The notes: generated from the letters alone by a model not told the origin. A DNA stretch of 64,000 bases from a halophilic archaeon (GCA_003298465.1 QNGA01000004.1:336696-400695); one strand, 5' to 3'; shown: positions 42,688-51,659, counted from the stretch's first letter. A program made the numbers and translations.

Positions 42688-43854
42688 ATGACAGGCGTAC
42701 GGATCGCAGGCGTCGGTCTCACGCACTTCGGGGAGCATCCCGAGCGGACGGGACGGGACCTCTTCGCGGAGGCCAGCGCGACGGCGTTCGACGACGCCGG
42801 CGTGGACCGGGACGACGTCGACTCGCTGTACTACGGGAACTTCATGGGCGAACTGTCGGAGCACCAGGGCCATCAGGGGCCGCTGATGGCGGAGGCCGCC
42901 GGGATTCGTGCGCCGGCGACGCGCTACGAGAGCGCCTGCGCCTCCAGCGGCGCGGCGGTCCGGCAGGCCGTGAAGGACCTGCGCAACGGCGAGGAGGACG
43001 TGGTGCTCGTCGGCGGCGCGGAGCGGATGAACAACCTCGGCACCGCGGGAACCACGGAGGCCCTCGCCATCGCCGCCGACGACCTCTACGAGGTCCGCGC
43101 CGGGATGACGTTCCCCGGGGCGTACGCGCTGATGGCCCGGGCGTACTTCGAGCGGTACGGCGGCAGCCACGAGGACCTCGCGCACGTCGCGGTGAAGAAC
43201 CACGAGCACGCGCTGCCGAACGAGTTCGCGCAGTACCAGCGCGAGATAACCGTCGAGGAGGCGCTCGACGCGCCGACCGTCGCCGACCCGCTGAGCCTCT
43301 ACGACGCCTGCCCCATCACGGACGGGGCGAGCGCGGCCGTCCTCGTCAGCGAGGATTACGCCGACGAACACGACGTGGACGCGCCGGTCGCGGTGACGGG
43401 CACCGGGCAGGGCGGCGACCGGATGGCGCTCCAGGGCCGGGAGTACCTGGCGCGCACCCCCGCCGCAGAGCGGGCCGCGGAGGAGGCGTACGCCGACGCC
43501 GGCGTGGACGCGACGGACCTGGACCTGGCGGAGGTCCACGACTGCTTCACCATCGCCGAGGTGCTCGCGCTCGAAGCGCTCGACTTCTACGCGCCCGGCG
43601 AGGCCGTCGGCGCGGCGCGCCGGGGCGAGACCACCCGGGACGGCGACCTGCCGGTCAACCTCTCCGGCGGCCTCAAGGCGAAGGGCCACCCCGTCGGCGC
43701 GACGGGGACCAGCCAGGTGGTCGAGATGACCCGGCTCCTCCGGGGCGACCACCCCAACAGCGACGCCGTGCCGGACGCCGACCGCGGCGTCACCCACAAC
43801 GCGGGCGGCACCGTGGCGAGCACGACCGTTCACGTCCTGGAGGTGAGCCGATGA
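42688..43854 (+). CDS. Thiolase family protein (acetyl-CoA acetyltransferase-like)
   Basis: A 388-residue thiolase. The nucleophilic Cys84 lies in ESACASSG. The second catalytic region GLKAKGHPVGATGTSQ (about 330-345) holds the His, and the last motif reads THNAGGTVAS in place of the classical CxG, so the second catalytic Cys appears replaced. This is typical of the archaeal/SCP2-like thiolases that work with a DUF35 partner, making acetoacetyl-CoA for the mevalonate route or fatty acid metabolism. The DUF35 gene follows with a four-base overlap. The direction (synthesis or breakdown) is not decided by sequence. Confidence 0.9.
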   Translation: MTGVRIAGVGLTHFGEHPERTGRDLFAEASATAFDDAGVDRDDVDSLYYGNFMGELSEHQGHQGPLMAEAAGIRAPATRYESACASSGAAVRQAVKDLRNGEEDVVLVGGAERMNNLGTAGTTEALAIAADDLYEVRAGMTFPGAYALMARAYFERYGGSHEDLAHVAVKNHEHALPNEFAQYQREITVEEALDAPTVADPLSLYDACPITDGASAAVLVSEDYADEHDVDAPVAVTGTGQGGDRMALQGREYLARTPAAERAAEEAYADAGVDATDLDLAEVHDCFTIAEVLALEALDFYAPGEAVGAARRGETTRDGDLPVNLSGGLKAKGHPVGATGTSQVVEMTRLLRGDHPNSDAVPDADRGVTHNAGGTVASTTVHVLEVSR

Positions 43855-44264
43855 GCAACGTCGAAGCACCCGACGTGCGCGACGAGGGGTACGACGACTG
43901 GCTCGACGCCGTCGAGGCGGGCGAGGGGTTCTACCTCGAGTGCGAGAACGGCCACGGGTCGCTGCCGCCGCGGCGGGTCTGTCCGCGCTGCGGCGCGACC
44001 GACCTCGAAGAGACCCCGCTGCCGGACGCGGGCGAGATAGAGACGTTCACCGAGATAGCCGTCGCGCCGCCGTCGTTCGCGGAGGACACGCCGTACGTCA
44101 CGGCGGTCGCGGACTTCGGTCCGGTTCGCCTGACGGGGCTGGTCCGGCGCGCGGACGGCGCGGACCTCGACGGCGAGGACGTCGCCGTCGGGATGGCCGT
44201 CTCGGCGGCGGTCGGCGAGTCGGAGACGACCGGCGAGCGCGCGCTGGTGCTCGAACCGCAGTAA
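43851..44264 (+). CDS. Zn-ribbon/OB-fold protein (DUF35, thiolase partner)
   Basis: A 137-residue protein with an N-terminal helix, a rubredoxin-like ribbon and a C-terminal OB-fold. The ribbon has Cys31, Cys44 and Cys47, with His35 in the GHG segment perhaps replacing a fourth Cys. Family members bridge archaeal acetoacetyl-CoA thiolase and HMG-CoA synthase or bind acyl-CoA via the OB-fold. The overlap with the thiolase gene (ATGA) strongly supports a complex with that enzyme. The hydrolase gene converges five bases downstream. Confidence 0.9.
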   Translation: MSNVEAPDVRDEGYDDWLDAVEAGEGFYLECENGHGSLPPRRVCPRCGATDLEETPLPDAGEIETFTEIAVAPPSFAEDTPYVTAVADFGPVRLTGLVRRADGADLDGEDVAVGMAVSAAVGESETTGERALVLEPQ

Positions 44265-44268
44265 CGGA

Positions 44269-45207
44269 CTACTGCTCTTCTATCGGCGTCAGTTCGTCGA
44301 ACAGCACGTCGAGGAACGGGCCGGGGTGTTCGGCGTGGGGGAGCAGTCGCGCTTCGTCGAAGACGACGAGGCGGGTGTCCCCGCGGTCGGCCAGTTCCTG
44401 CCCCTCCTCGAGCGGCGTCACCTTCGCGTCGCGACCCCAGACGAGCGTCACCGGGACGTCGACCGCCGCGAGTTCCTCCCCGAGGTCCACGTCGGGGTCG
44501 AGATACCCCGAGACGAACGACGCCGGCGCGAACCGCGCGCCCGTCTGGTGGGCGGTCTGCCACTGGTAGGCGACGTCGCGTTCGGTGTACGACGCCTCGC
44601 GGAAGTAGCCGTCGCGCTCGTTGAACCGCCGGATGGAGCGCTTGCTCGCCAGCGCGTTGAAGAGCGCGGTGCCGACCAGCGGCGACCGCAGCAGCGCGCG
44701 CAGCCACGCCCGGCGCTCGCCCGTGTCCGCCGTCGGACAGATGAGTTCGAGCCGCGAGAAGACGTCCCGCTGGCGCTGGGCGAGCGTCGCGTACGCGCCC
44801 GACAGCGAGGAGGCGACGCAGATGGCGTCGTCGGTGTGTTCGGCCGCGAACTCGGCCACGAAGTCGACGTACAGCGCCGCGGTGTAGTTCACCGGCGGAC
44901 GCGAGGAGCGCCCGAAGCCGGGCAGGTCCGGCGCGACGACGTGGTAGGTCTGTGCGAGCTGTCGGAACACCTGGTCGAACTCCTTGGACGAGGCGGCGGC
45001 GTGGACGCCGTGCAGCAGGAGGACGTCCCGGTCCTCGGGGTCGCCGGCCTCCGTGTACGCGACGTCGAATCCTCGCCAGCGGTACGTCCCCTGATACCCC
45101 TCCAGCGCCGGTTCGAGCGGGTCGGCGCGCCAGGAGAGCGTCCGGTTCGCGAGTGCAGCAGCGCCGGCCCCACCGGCCGCGGCGGTCACGAGTTTGCGAA
45201 GCCTCAT
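44269..45207 (-). CDS. Alpha/beta hydrolase
   Basis: A 312-residue alpha/beta-fold hydrolase with a hydrophobic N-terminus (LVTAAAGGAGAAALA, about 6-20) that may be an anchor or uncleaved signal. The oxyanion motif LLHGVHA is near 64-70 and DLPGFGRSS near 93-101. The nucleophile elbow reads ASSLS instead of GxSxG, with the middle Ser as candidate nucleophile; the acid (WGRDAKV) and the catalytic His (HAEHPGPF) are visible near the C-terminus. A ggctaaatcc box 25 bases upstream supports its own promoter. The substrate is unknown. Confidence 0.82.
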   Translation of the reverse strand: MRLRKLVTAAAGGAGAAALANRTLSWRADPLEPALEGYQGTYRWRGFDVAYTEAGDPEDRDVLLLHGVHAAASSKEFDQVFRQLAQTYHVVAPDLPGFGRSSRPPVNYTAALYVDFVAEFAAEHTDDAICVASSLSGAYATLAQRQRDVFSRLELICPTADTGERRAWLRALLRSPLVGTALFNALASKRSIRRFNERDGYFREASYTERDVAYQWQTAHQTGARFAPASFVSGYLDPDVDLGEELAAVDVPVTLVWGRDAKVTPLEEGQELADRGDTRLVVFDEARLLPHAEHPGPFLDVLFDELTPIEEQ

Positions 45208-45288
45208 ACGTGAACAAGATACGCCACCGGATTTAGCCGTTGTGCCACATCTCGCACCGTCGGGGACGAGGCGAGAACGTGACTGCGG

Positions 45289-46308
45289 CTACGACCGCTT
45301 CTCGTCGACGCACTCTCGCAGGGGCGCGAGCACGTCGTCGGCGACGGCGTAGGGGTCCGTCTCGCGGGCCACCACGGCCTCGACGAGTTCCGCCATGCCG
45401 CCGTGGTCCTCGATTTCGCCCTCGACGAGGTCGCTCAGGTCCTCGCGCAGCAGGGTCCGAATCTCCTCGGCGTACCGGGTCCGGGCCTTCGCTTCGAGCA
45501 TCCCGGTCGCTTCGAGGTGGTCGCGGTGCGCTTCGAGCACGTCGAGGAACGCGTCGACGCCCTCCCCGTCCTTGGCGACCGTCTCGACGACCCGGGGCTT
45601 CCAGTCGTACTCCTCGACGCCGGCGACGTCGCCCGGGAACTCCAGGTTCGCACCGTAGTCGTCGCGCATCTCTATCATCTCGGTGAGTTCCTGGACGGTG
45701 CGGTCGGCCCCCTTGAGGTCGGCCTTGTTGACGGCGAACACGTCGCCGATCTCCAGGATGCCCGCCTTCAGCATCTGGACGTTGTCGCCGCTCTCGGGCG
45801 GCACGAGGACGGCGACCGTGTCGGCGGTCCTGACCACGTCTATCTCGTTCTGGCCCGCGCCGACCGTCTCGATGATCACCTTGTCCTTGCCGAAGGCGTC
45901 GAGCGCCTTCACGGCGTCCGTGGTCGCGGTCGAGAGGCCGCCGAGGCTGCCGCGGGCGCTCATCGACCGGAAGAACACCTCCATGTCGCCGACGTTGCTC
46001 GCCATCCGGATGCGGTCGCCCAGCACCGCGCCGCCCGTGAACGGGGAGGAGGGGTCGACCGCGATGACGCCCACGGTGAGGCCCTGCTCGCGGTAGCGGG
46101 TGGCCATCTTGTCGACGAGCGTGGACTTGCCGGCGCCGGGACTGCCCGTGATACCGATGACGTCCGCGTCGCCGGTGTGGGCGTGCAGTGCGGAGACGAG
46201 GTCGCGGTAGCCAGGGTCGCGGTTCTCGATCTTCGTGATGACGCGGGCGAGCGCCCGGTGTTTACCGGCGAGGAGTTCGTCGACGAGGTCCGTCTGCTCC
46301 GCGCTCAT
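45289..46308 (-). CDS. meaB: Methylmalonyl-CoA mutase-associated GTPase MeaB
   Basis: A 339-residue G3E-family GTPase that guards methylmalonyl-CoA mutase and controls cobalamin loading. The P-loop GSPGAGKST is at 55-63. The SPFTGGAVLGDRIRM switch region (about 93-107), ETVGAGQNEID (about 145-155) and NKAD near 193 follow. The start overlaps the stop of the B12-binding subunit gene (ATGA), so the pair is coupled. The C-terminal helices fit the dimerisation arm. The catalytic large subunit is not in the window. Confidence 0.94.
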   Translation of the reverse strand: MSAEQTDLVDELLAGKHRALARVITKIENRDPGYRDLVSALHAHTGDADVIGITGSPGAGKSTLVDKMATRYREQGLTVGVIAVDPSSPFTGGAVLGDRIRMASNVGDMEVFFRSMSARGSLGGLSTATTDAVKALDAFGKDKVIIETVGAGQNEIDVVRTADTVAVLVPPESGDNVQMLKAGILEIGDVFAVNKADLKGADRTVQELTEMIEMRDDYGANLEFPGDVAGVEEYDWKPRVVETVAKDGEGVDAFLDVLEAHRDHLEATGMLEAKARTRYAEEIRTLLREDLSDLVEGEIEDHGGMAELVEAVVARETDPYAVADDVLAPLRECVDEKRS

Positions 46309-46724
46309 CGCTCGGGTGCGTTCTCGCGGACGAACTCGATGGTCTCCTCCATCGGCGTGCCGGGACCGAACACCTCGGCGACGCCCATCTCCTTCAGTTC
46401 CTCCTTGTCGTCGTCGGGGATGACGCCGCCGACGAGGAGGAGGGTGTCCTCGAACGCGTCGTACTCTTTCAGGCCGTCGATGACCTTCGGTACGAGCGTG
46501 TTGTGTGCGCCGGAGAGAATGGAGATGCCGAGGACGTTGACGTCCTCCTGGACCGCGGCCTGCACTATCTCGTCGGGCGCGTTGTGGAGTCCGGAGTAGA
46601 TGACCTCGAAGCCCGCGTCGCGGAACGCCCGCGCGATGACGTGGGCTCCCCGGTCGTGGCCGTCGAGTCCGACCTTGGCGACGAGGCATCGAATCGACTG
46701 CTGCTGTTCCTGGTCTGCGCTCAT
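46305..46724 (-). CDS. Methylmalonyl-CoA mutase small subunit (B12-binding)
   Basis: A 139-residue cobalamin-binding domain protein. The DxHxxG motif is Asp21-Gly-His23-Asp-Arg-Gly26, with His23 the lower cobalt ligand; SGLHNAP, SILSGAHN and VGGVIPDDD segments complete the Rossmann-like fold. It must pair with a separate large subunit to interconvert methylmalonyl- and succinyl-CoA. The ATG at 46724 is preferred to an upstream GTG/ATG extension running into the AT-rich promoter region. MeaB follows with a four-base overlap. An inverted repeat surrounds its TATA box. Confidence 0.93.
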   Translation of the reverse strand: MSADQEQQQSIRCLVAKVGLDGHDRGAHVIARAFRDAGFEVIYSGLHNAPDEIVQAAVQEDVNVLGISILSGAHNTLVPKVIDGLKEYDAFEDTLLLVGGVIPDDDKEELKEMGVAEVFGPGTPMEETIEFVRENAPER

Positions 46725-46753
46725 ACCACCTACTTCCGCCCGTTCGGCTTTCA

Positions 46754-46783
46754 CTTTAACGGAAGTACATTTGAAATTCCGTT
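46754..46783 (-). promoter_or_regulatory. Mutase operon promoter with inverted repeat
   Basis: The minus-strand TATA-like gttaaag (46754-46760) lies about 33 bases before the ATG at 46724. A perfect 7-base inverted repeat, aacggaa (46758-46764) and ttccgtt (46777-46783) with a 12-base AT-rich spacer, overlaps the upstream edge of this box. The position suits an activator or repressor site. Binding is inferred only. Confidence 0.42.
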
Positions 46784-46829
46784 TGTCATAACCCAACTCC
46801 GGTTGTTGAACTCGTCGGGAACGCCCCGC

Positions 46830-48023
46830 TCAGATTCCCTTGCCCATCAGGTGGCTGCGGAGCACGTCGTCGTCCTTGTTGCCCGCTCCGGTGTTCAGGA
46901 GGACGACGGTGTCGTCCTCGTCGAACTCCCCCCGCCGGGAGAGTTCCCACGCGCCGCTGGCGGCCGCCGCGCAGGTCGCGCCCATCTCGACGCCCTCGTT
47001 CTGCGCGACCGCGACCGCCGAGTCGAGGATGTCCTCGTCGCTGGTTGCGACCGCGCCGCCGTCGCTCTCGCGGAGCGCGTCCAGGATCAGCGGACTCGCG
47101 CCGGGGTCGGGGATCTCGATGCCGCCGCAGATGGTGTCGGGCGTCTCCCACGTCTCGTGGACGTCGCGGCCCTCCTCGAACGCCTCGACGATGGGCGCAC
47201 AGCCCTCCGCCTGGGCGGCGTACATCGACGGCAGTTCGTCGGTCAGCCCGAGGTCGCGGAACTCCTTCGCGGCCTTGTGCATCCCGACGAGGCCGACGCC
47301 GCCGCCGGTCGGGTAGACTACCGCGTCGGGGACCGCCCAGTCCTCCTGCTCGACGAGTTCGTACAGCATCGTCTTCTTGCCCTCGTGGCGGTACGGCGTC
47401 ACGAACGTCTTCACCGAGTACCAGTCGTCGTTGTCCGCCATCGCGTCCTCGTAGGCCGCCCCGGCGTCGCCGATGCGTCCCTCGACGACGCGCATGTCGC
47501 CGCCGTGGACGTTCACCATCGCCTTGTTCGTGAACCCGGCGCGCGAGGGGAGGAAGACGTGCGAGTCCAGCCCCGCCCGCGCGGCGTACGCGGCCGCGGC
47601 CTGTCCCGCGTTGCCCGCCGAGTTGAGCGCCACGTCGGTCGCGCCGTGCTGGACCGCCGCCGTCACCGCCGCGGTCTGGCCGCGGTCCTTGAACGTCCCC
47701 GTCGGGTTGCGCCCCTCGTCCTTGACGAGCACGCGCCCGACGCCCATCTCCTCGGCGAGGGACGGACAGTCGACGAGCGCGGTCGCGCCCTCGTCCATCG
47801 ACACCGCCGCGTCGCGGGGAAACGGAAGCAGTTCCTCGTAGCGCCACATCGAGTCGAAGCGGCGCGATTCGAGCGCCGACCGGGAGAGGTCGATGGCGTC
47901 GTAGTCGTAGTCCGGGTCGAGGATACCGTCGCAGTCGGGACAGCGGTGGGTCGCCGTCTCCGCGTCGAACGTCTCGCCGCAGTCCACGCAGGTGAGGCCG
48001 ATGAACGCGTCCGTCGTCTCCAT
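46830..48023 (-). CDS. thrC: Threonine synthase
   Basis: A 397-residue PLP enzyme turning O-phosphohomoserine into threonine. An N-terminal zinc ribbon (Cys12, 15, 28, 31) precedes the catalytic domain, a common archaeal layout. The PLP lysine is Lys112 in NPTGTFKDRG. The phosphate-binding Gly-rich loop YPTGGGVGLVG lies near 233-243. The SAGNAGQAAAAYAARAGL segment (about 135-152) binds the cofactor ring. It is a single gene; the AtoE-type transporter is divergent across 151 bases. Confidence 0.92.
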   Translation of the reverse strand: METTDAFIGLTCVDCGETFDAETATHRCPDCDGILDPDYDYDAIDLSRSALESRRFDSMWRYEELLPFPRDAAVSMDEGATALVDCPSLAEEMGVGRVLVKDEGRNPTGTFKDRGQTAAVTAAVQHGATDVALNSAGNAGQAAAAYAARAGLDSHVFLPSRAGFTNKAMVNVHGGDMRVVEGRIGDAGAAYEDAMADNDDWYSVKTFVTPYRHEGKKTMLYELVEQEDWAVPDAVVYPTGGGVGLVGMHKAAKEFRDLGLTDELPSMYAAQAEGCAPIVEAFEEGRDVHETWETPDTICGGIEIPDPGASPLILDALRESDGGAVATSDEDILDSAVAVAQNEGVEMGATCAAAASGAWELSRRGEFDEDDTVVLLNTGAGNKDDDVLRSHLMGKGI

Positions 48024-48174
48024 GCGCGCACCTTCTGCCGGCGGGGACTAATCGTTGTCCATCGGTCCCGGCGCTCCCGTCGAACGCCGTCGTCGGACCG
48101 ACGCGGCGCCGGACGTCGAGGCCGGCGTCTGACGAACGTTTATGAGCAACTGCTAGGGAGTCCCAGTCGGTACT

Positions 48175-49614
48175 ATGGCAAACGCGATTCGCCGGATGGC
48201 CGAGAGCAGTTCCCGACTGGTGGAGCGCTACCTCCCGGACGCCTTCCTGTTCGCGATACTGTTGACGTTCGTGGCGTACGGGCTGGCGTTCGCGTTCGTC
48301 CAGCCCCAGCAGGGGTATCTGACCCACGCCCGGGGGCTCGTGCTCGACGGCTGGTACGGCGGGTTCTGGGGGCTGCTCACGTTCGCGATGCAGATGACCC
48401 TCATCCTGATGACGGGGTACGCTCTCGCCCAGACCGACCTCGTCGACGGCGTCCTCTCGCGGCTCGCGGCGGTCCCGTCGACCGAGCGCGGGGCGGCCGC
48501 CTTCGTCCCCGTGGTCGCCGCCGCCGCCTCGTTCGTCCACTGGGGCCTGGGGCTGGTCGTCGGGGCCATCTTCGCCCGCAAGGTGGCCGAGGAGATGCGG
48601 AGCATCGACTTCCCCATCGTCGTCGCCGGAGCGTACTCCGGGTTCGTCGTCTGGCACGGCGGCCTCGCCGGTTCCATCCCGCTCGTGATGAACTCCAGCG
48701 CGGAGAACGGCAACTTCCTCATAGCACGCGGTGTACTGGACGCCACCATCCCGACGGGCCAGACCATCTTCACGGTCGCCAACCTCGCTCTCGTCGCGGT
48801 CGTCGGCTTCCTCTTTCTCCCTGCGCTCTACCTGCTGATGTACCCCGACGACGAGCGCAAGAAGACGACCATCGACCCCGAAACGCTGGACGACGCCCAG
48901 GCCGACGGCGGCGAACCCGCGGCCGTGACCGCGCCGTCCGAGCACGCGACGGTGGCCGACCGAATCGAACACTCCGCCGCCGTCGCGTGGGCCATCGGTC
49001 TCTCCGGCGTCGTCGCCGTCCTGCTGTACTTCGCCGTTCCGCTCGTCGACGACGGCGTCATGCCGTGGAACAACCTCGGGCTGAACGTGGTCAACTTCGC
49101 GTTCCTCTTCCTCGGGCTCTTGCTCCACGGAACGCCGGCGGCGTACGTCGAGGCGATGAAGGAGGCCGTCGAGAACGTCTGGGGCATCATCCTCCAGTTC
49201 CCCTTCTACGCCGGCATCATGGGCGTGATGAGCTACGCGCCGGAGGGGTCGACCAGCCTCGCGACCCAGATAGCACAGGGCATGGTCGCGGTGGCTCCCG
49301 ACGGAGCGCTGCCCGCCATCGCCTTCCTGACGGCGGGGCTCGTCAACTTCTTCGTCCCGAGCGGCGGCGGCGAGTGGGCGGTCGTCGGCGAGACGCTCGT
49401 GAAAGCCGCCAAGGCCGGCGGCGCGAGCGTTCCCCGCATCGCCGTGGCCGCCGCGTGGGGCGACGCGTGGACGAACATGATACAGCCGTTCTGGGCCATC
49501 CCGCTGCTGGCCATCAGCGGCCTCTCCGTCCGGGACATCATGGGGTACTGCGTGATGGTGTTGCTCGGCAGCGGCGCGATAATCCTCGTCGGCATCACGG
49601 TCCTGCCCATGTGA
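48175..49614 (+). CDS. Short-chain fatty acid transporter (AtoE/TIGR00366 family)
   Basis: A 479-residue polytopic carrier with about 11-12 hydrophobic segments, starting with the family-typical NAIRRMAESSSRLVERYLPDAFLFAILLT region (avoiding the full run, residues 3-32). The conserved NFFVPSGGGEWAVVGE segment lies near 384-399. AtoE-type proteins take up acetoacetate and short-chain fatty acids. The location near thiolase, mutase and acyl-CoA ligases fits import of such acids. A cgtttatgagc box (about 48137-48147) gives a promoter with a short leader. The family is confident; the substrate is inferred. Confidence 0.88.
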   Translation: MANAIRRMAESSSRLVERYLPDAFLFAILLTFVAYGLAFAFVQPQQGYLTHARGLVLDGWYGGFWGLLTFAMQMTLILMTGYALAQTDLVDGVLSRLAAVPSTERGAAAFVPVVAAAASFVHWGLGLVVGAIFARKVAEEMRSIDFPIVVAGAYSGFVVWHGGLAGSIPLVMNSSAENGNFLIARGVLDATIPTGQTIFTVANLALVAVVGFLFLPALYLLMYPDDERKKTTIDPETLDDAQADGGEPAAVTAPSEHATVADRIEHSAAVAWAIGLSGVVAVLLYFAVPLVDDGVMPWNNLGLNVVNFAFLFLGLLLHGTPAAYVEAMKEAVENVWGIILQFPFYAGIMGVMSYAPEGSTSLATQIAQGMVAVAPDGALPAIAFLTAGLVNFFVPSGGGEWAVVGETLVKAAKAGGASVPRIAVAAAWGDAWTNMIQPFWAIPLLAISGLSVRDIMGYCVMVLLGSGAIILVGITVLPM

Positions 49615-49671
49615 CCCGCCGAACGAGATAAGGTCGTTCGCGCCGTCGGAGGTGATAGAAGTCCAGACTGC

Positions 49672-50331
49672 ATGAGCGGAACTCGTCTCCCACGCCGTCG
49701 ATTCCTCACGGTAGTCGCAACGACCGCGGTCGCTGGCGTCGCCAGCGGCCAGGCGAAGACGTTCGAGTTCGCGGGCAGCGTGTCGGGGTGGCAGGGCCGC
49801 TCCCCGGAGGCCATCGCCGACGAGACGAACCCGACGCTCCACCTCGTCGCCGGCCAGAAGTACGTCGTCTCCTGGGAGAACGTGGACGGCGAACCGCACA
49901 ACTTCGCCATCGAGAACCAGAGCGGAGAGGTGCTGAAGGAGACGGAGGTCCTCAGCCAGAGGGGCGGCGTACAGACGGTGGAGTTCACCGCCAAACCCGG
50001 CATGGCGACGTACTTCTCGCAGGTCAACCCCGAGACGATGCGCGGGAAGATAGTCGTCCGCCAGCCCACGACGACCACGACGCAGACGACGAACGGGACC
50101 GCGGGGACGAACGGAACGTCGGGGACGAACGGGACTACGGGAACGACGGGGACGACGGCGACCGAGACGACGACCACCGGAACCGGGACGAGCGTCACGA
50201 CGGACGAAACCACGGCGACCGAGACGAGCGGCGACACCACCAACGACGGCGGCCAGCCCGGAGTCGGTCTCCTCGCCGCGCTCGGTAGTCTCGCCGGTCT
50301 CGCCTACCTGCTCCGGCGACGCGGGGACTGA
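49672..50331 (+). CDS. Cupredoxin-fold surface protein lacking copper Cys/His
   Basis: A 219-residue exported protein. It has a Tat signal (RRRFLTVVA), a cupredoxin-like domain (about 28-128), a Thr/Gly/Asn-rich linker (about 130-190) and a C-terminal hydrophobic helix with basic end (GLAYLLRRRGD) preceded by QPGVG, resembling a PGF-CTERM/archaeosortase sorting tag. The first His (GEPHNFAI) is present, but where halocyanins have Cys and His this protein reads TYFSQVNPETMRG: Ser replaces Cys and the second His is missing, leaving only the Met. It is thus unlikely to hold type 1 copper. Single gene; role unknown. Confidence 0.82.
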   Translation: MSGTRLPRRRFLTVVATTAVAGVASGQAKTFEFAGSVSGWQGRSPEAIADETNPTLHLVAGQKYVVSWENVDGEPHNFAIENQSGEVLKETEVLSQRGGVQTVEFTAKPGMATYFSQVNPETMRGKIVVRQPTTTTTQTTNGTAGTNGTSGTNGTTGTTGTTATETTTTGTGTSVTTDETTATETSGDTTNDGGQPGVGLLAALGSLAGLAYLLRRRGD

Positions 50332-50414
50332 CGACGGGTCGTGCCGACCGACCGTAGAGAATCACCCGTCGAGGCGACCGTCGGAACGCGCCCCGGCACA
50401 GTAAAACGGCGGCG

Positions 50415-51569
50415 CTAGAAGCTGTTCTTTATCTTCTCGAAGAAGCCTTGTTCGACGTCGACCTCCTCGCCGCCGGCCTCGGCGAACGCTTCGAGGGCTT
50501 CGCGCTGGTCGTCGTTCAGCGATTCGGGCGTGACGACCTGCGCCTTGACGTAGAGGTCACCGTGGCCGCGCCGCCGGAGGTGGGGCATTCCCTTGCCCTG
50601 CAGGCGGAAGGTCTCGCCGCTCTGGGTGCCGGCGGGGACGTCCATCTCGACGGAGCCGTCGACGGTGGGAATCTCGACGGTGTCCCCGAAGACGGCCTGC
50701 GGGAACGAGATGGCCGCGCGGTGGTGGAGGTCCGCGCCGTCCCGCTCGAACTCCGGATGGTCGCGGACGGAGACCTCGATGAGCATGTCGCCGTTCGGGC
50801 CGCCGTTCTCGCCGGGCGCACCCTCGCCGTCCATCTGTAGCGTCTGGCCGTCCTGGATGCCGGCCGGCACCTCGACCGAGAGCGTCGCCTCGCGCTGGAC
50901 GACGCCGTCGCCGCCGCAGTCGCTGCATGTCTCCTCGTACAGTTCGCCCTGGCCCTCACAGCGCGGGCAGGTGCGGGACTGCTGTACGCGACCGAACGGC
51001 GTCTGCTGAACCTGGGTGACCTGTCCCTGGCCGTTGCACTCGGGGCAGGTCCGGGCATCGGTTCCCGGCGGATGGCCCTCGCCGTTACAGGTGTCACAGC
51101 GCTCCGGACGGCGGACGGTCACCTGTTTCTCCGCGCCGTGGTACGCCTCTTCGAGGTCGATGGTCATGGTCGTCCGCAGGTCGGCACCCTGGCGCGGCCG
51201 GGAGCCGCCACGCTGGCCGCCGCCGAAGAACTGCTCGAAGATGTCGCCCATCCCGCCGCCCATGCCGCCGCCGGCGCCGCCGAAGGGGTTGCCCTGGCCG
51301 GCGCCAGCGCCGCCGCGACCGCCGTCGAAGCCGCCGCGCTTCTCGGCCTGCTCGAAGCGGTCGTGGCCCATCTGGTCGTACGCCTGGCGCTTCTCCTCGT
51401 CGGTCAGTACCTCCTTCGCCTTCTTGACCTTCTTGAACTTCTCCTCGGCGTTCGGGTCGTCGCTGACGTCCGGGTGGTACTGCGTCGCCTTCTCCCGGTA
51501 GGCCTCCTGAATCTCGTCCTCGCTCGCGTCACGGCTGACGCCGAGCACGTCGTAGAAGTCCTCGCTCAT
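50415..51569 (-). CDS. dnaJ: Chaperone DnaJ
   Basis: A 384-residue type I Hsp40 co-chaperone that stimulates DnaK ATPase. The J domain (about 1-68) has the HPD motif in YHPDVS. A Gly/Phe-rich region (about 78-125) and a zinc domain with four CxxCxGxG repeats (about 155-225: CDTCNGEG, CPECNGQG, CPRCEGQG, CSDCGGDG) follow, then the substrate-binding C-terminal barrels. All motifs are intact. It is the last of the grpE, dnaK, dnaJ series on the minus strand, 90 bases after dnaK. Confidence 0.97.
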   Translation of the reverse strand: MSEDFYDVLGVSRDASEDEIQEAYREKATQYHPDVSDDPNAEEKFKKVKKAKEVLTDEEKRQAYDQMGHDRFEQAEKRGGFDGGRGGAGAGQGNPFGGAGGGMGGGMGDIFEQFFGGGQRGGSRPRQGADLRTTMTIDLEEAYHGAEKQVTVRRPERCDTCNGEGHPPGTDARTCPECNGQGQVTQVQQTPFGRVQQSRTCPRCEGQGELYEETCSDCGGDGVVQREATLSVEVPAGIQDGQTLQMDGEGAPGENGGPNGDMLIEVSVRDHPEFERDGADLHHRAAISFPQAVFGDTVEIPTVDGSVEMDVPAGTQSGETFRLQGKGMPHLRRRGHGDLYVKAQVVTPESLNDDQREALEAFAEAGGEEVDVEQGFFEKIKNSF

Positions 51570-51659
51570 TCGTTATCCCTCGATAAAAGTCGGAGTTACT
51601 TGAAGGGTCCGTTGGCGTCGCGAGCCCAGCGGCCCTTCGTGGCCGCCGTCTCTTCGTCG

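Noticed and set aside
46786..49899. Antisense open frame of more than 1,000 codons across thrC and the transporter gene
   Set aside because: Both genes it covers are recognisable families in their own frames, and the frame's product is low-complexity Arg/Gly/Asp sequence. The overlapping plus-strand frame at 46503-49631 is rejected for the same reason.
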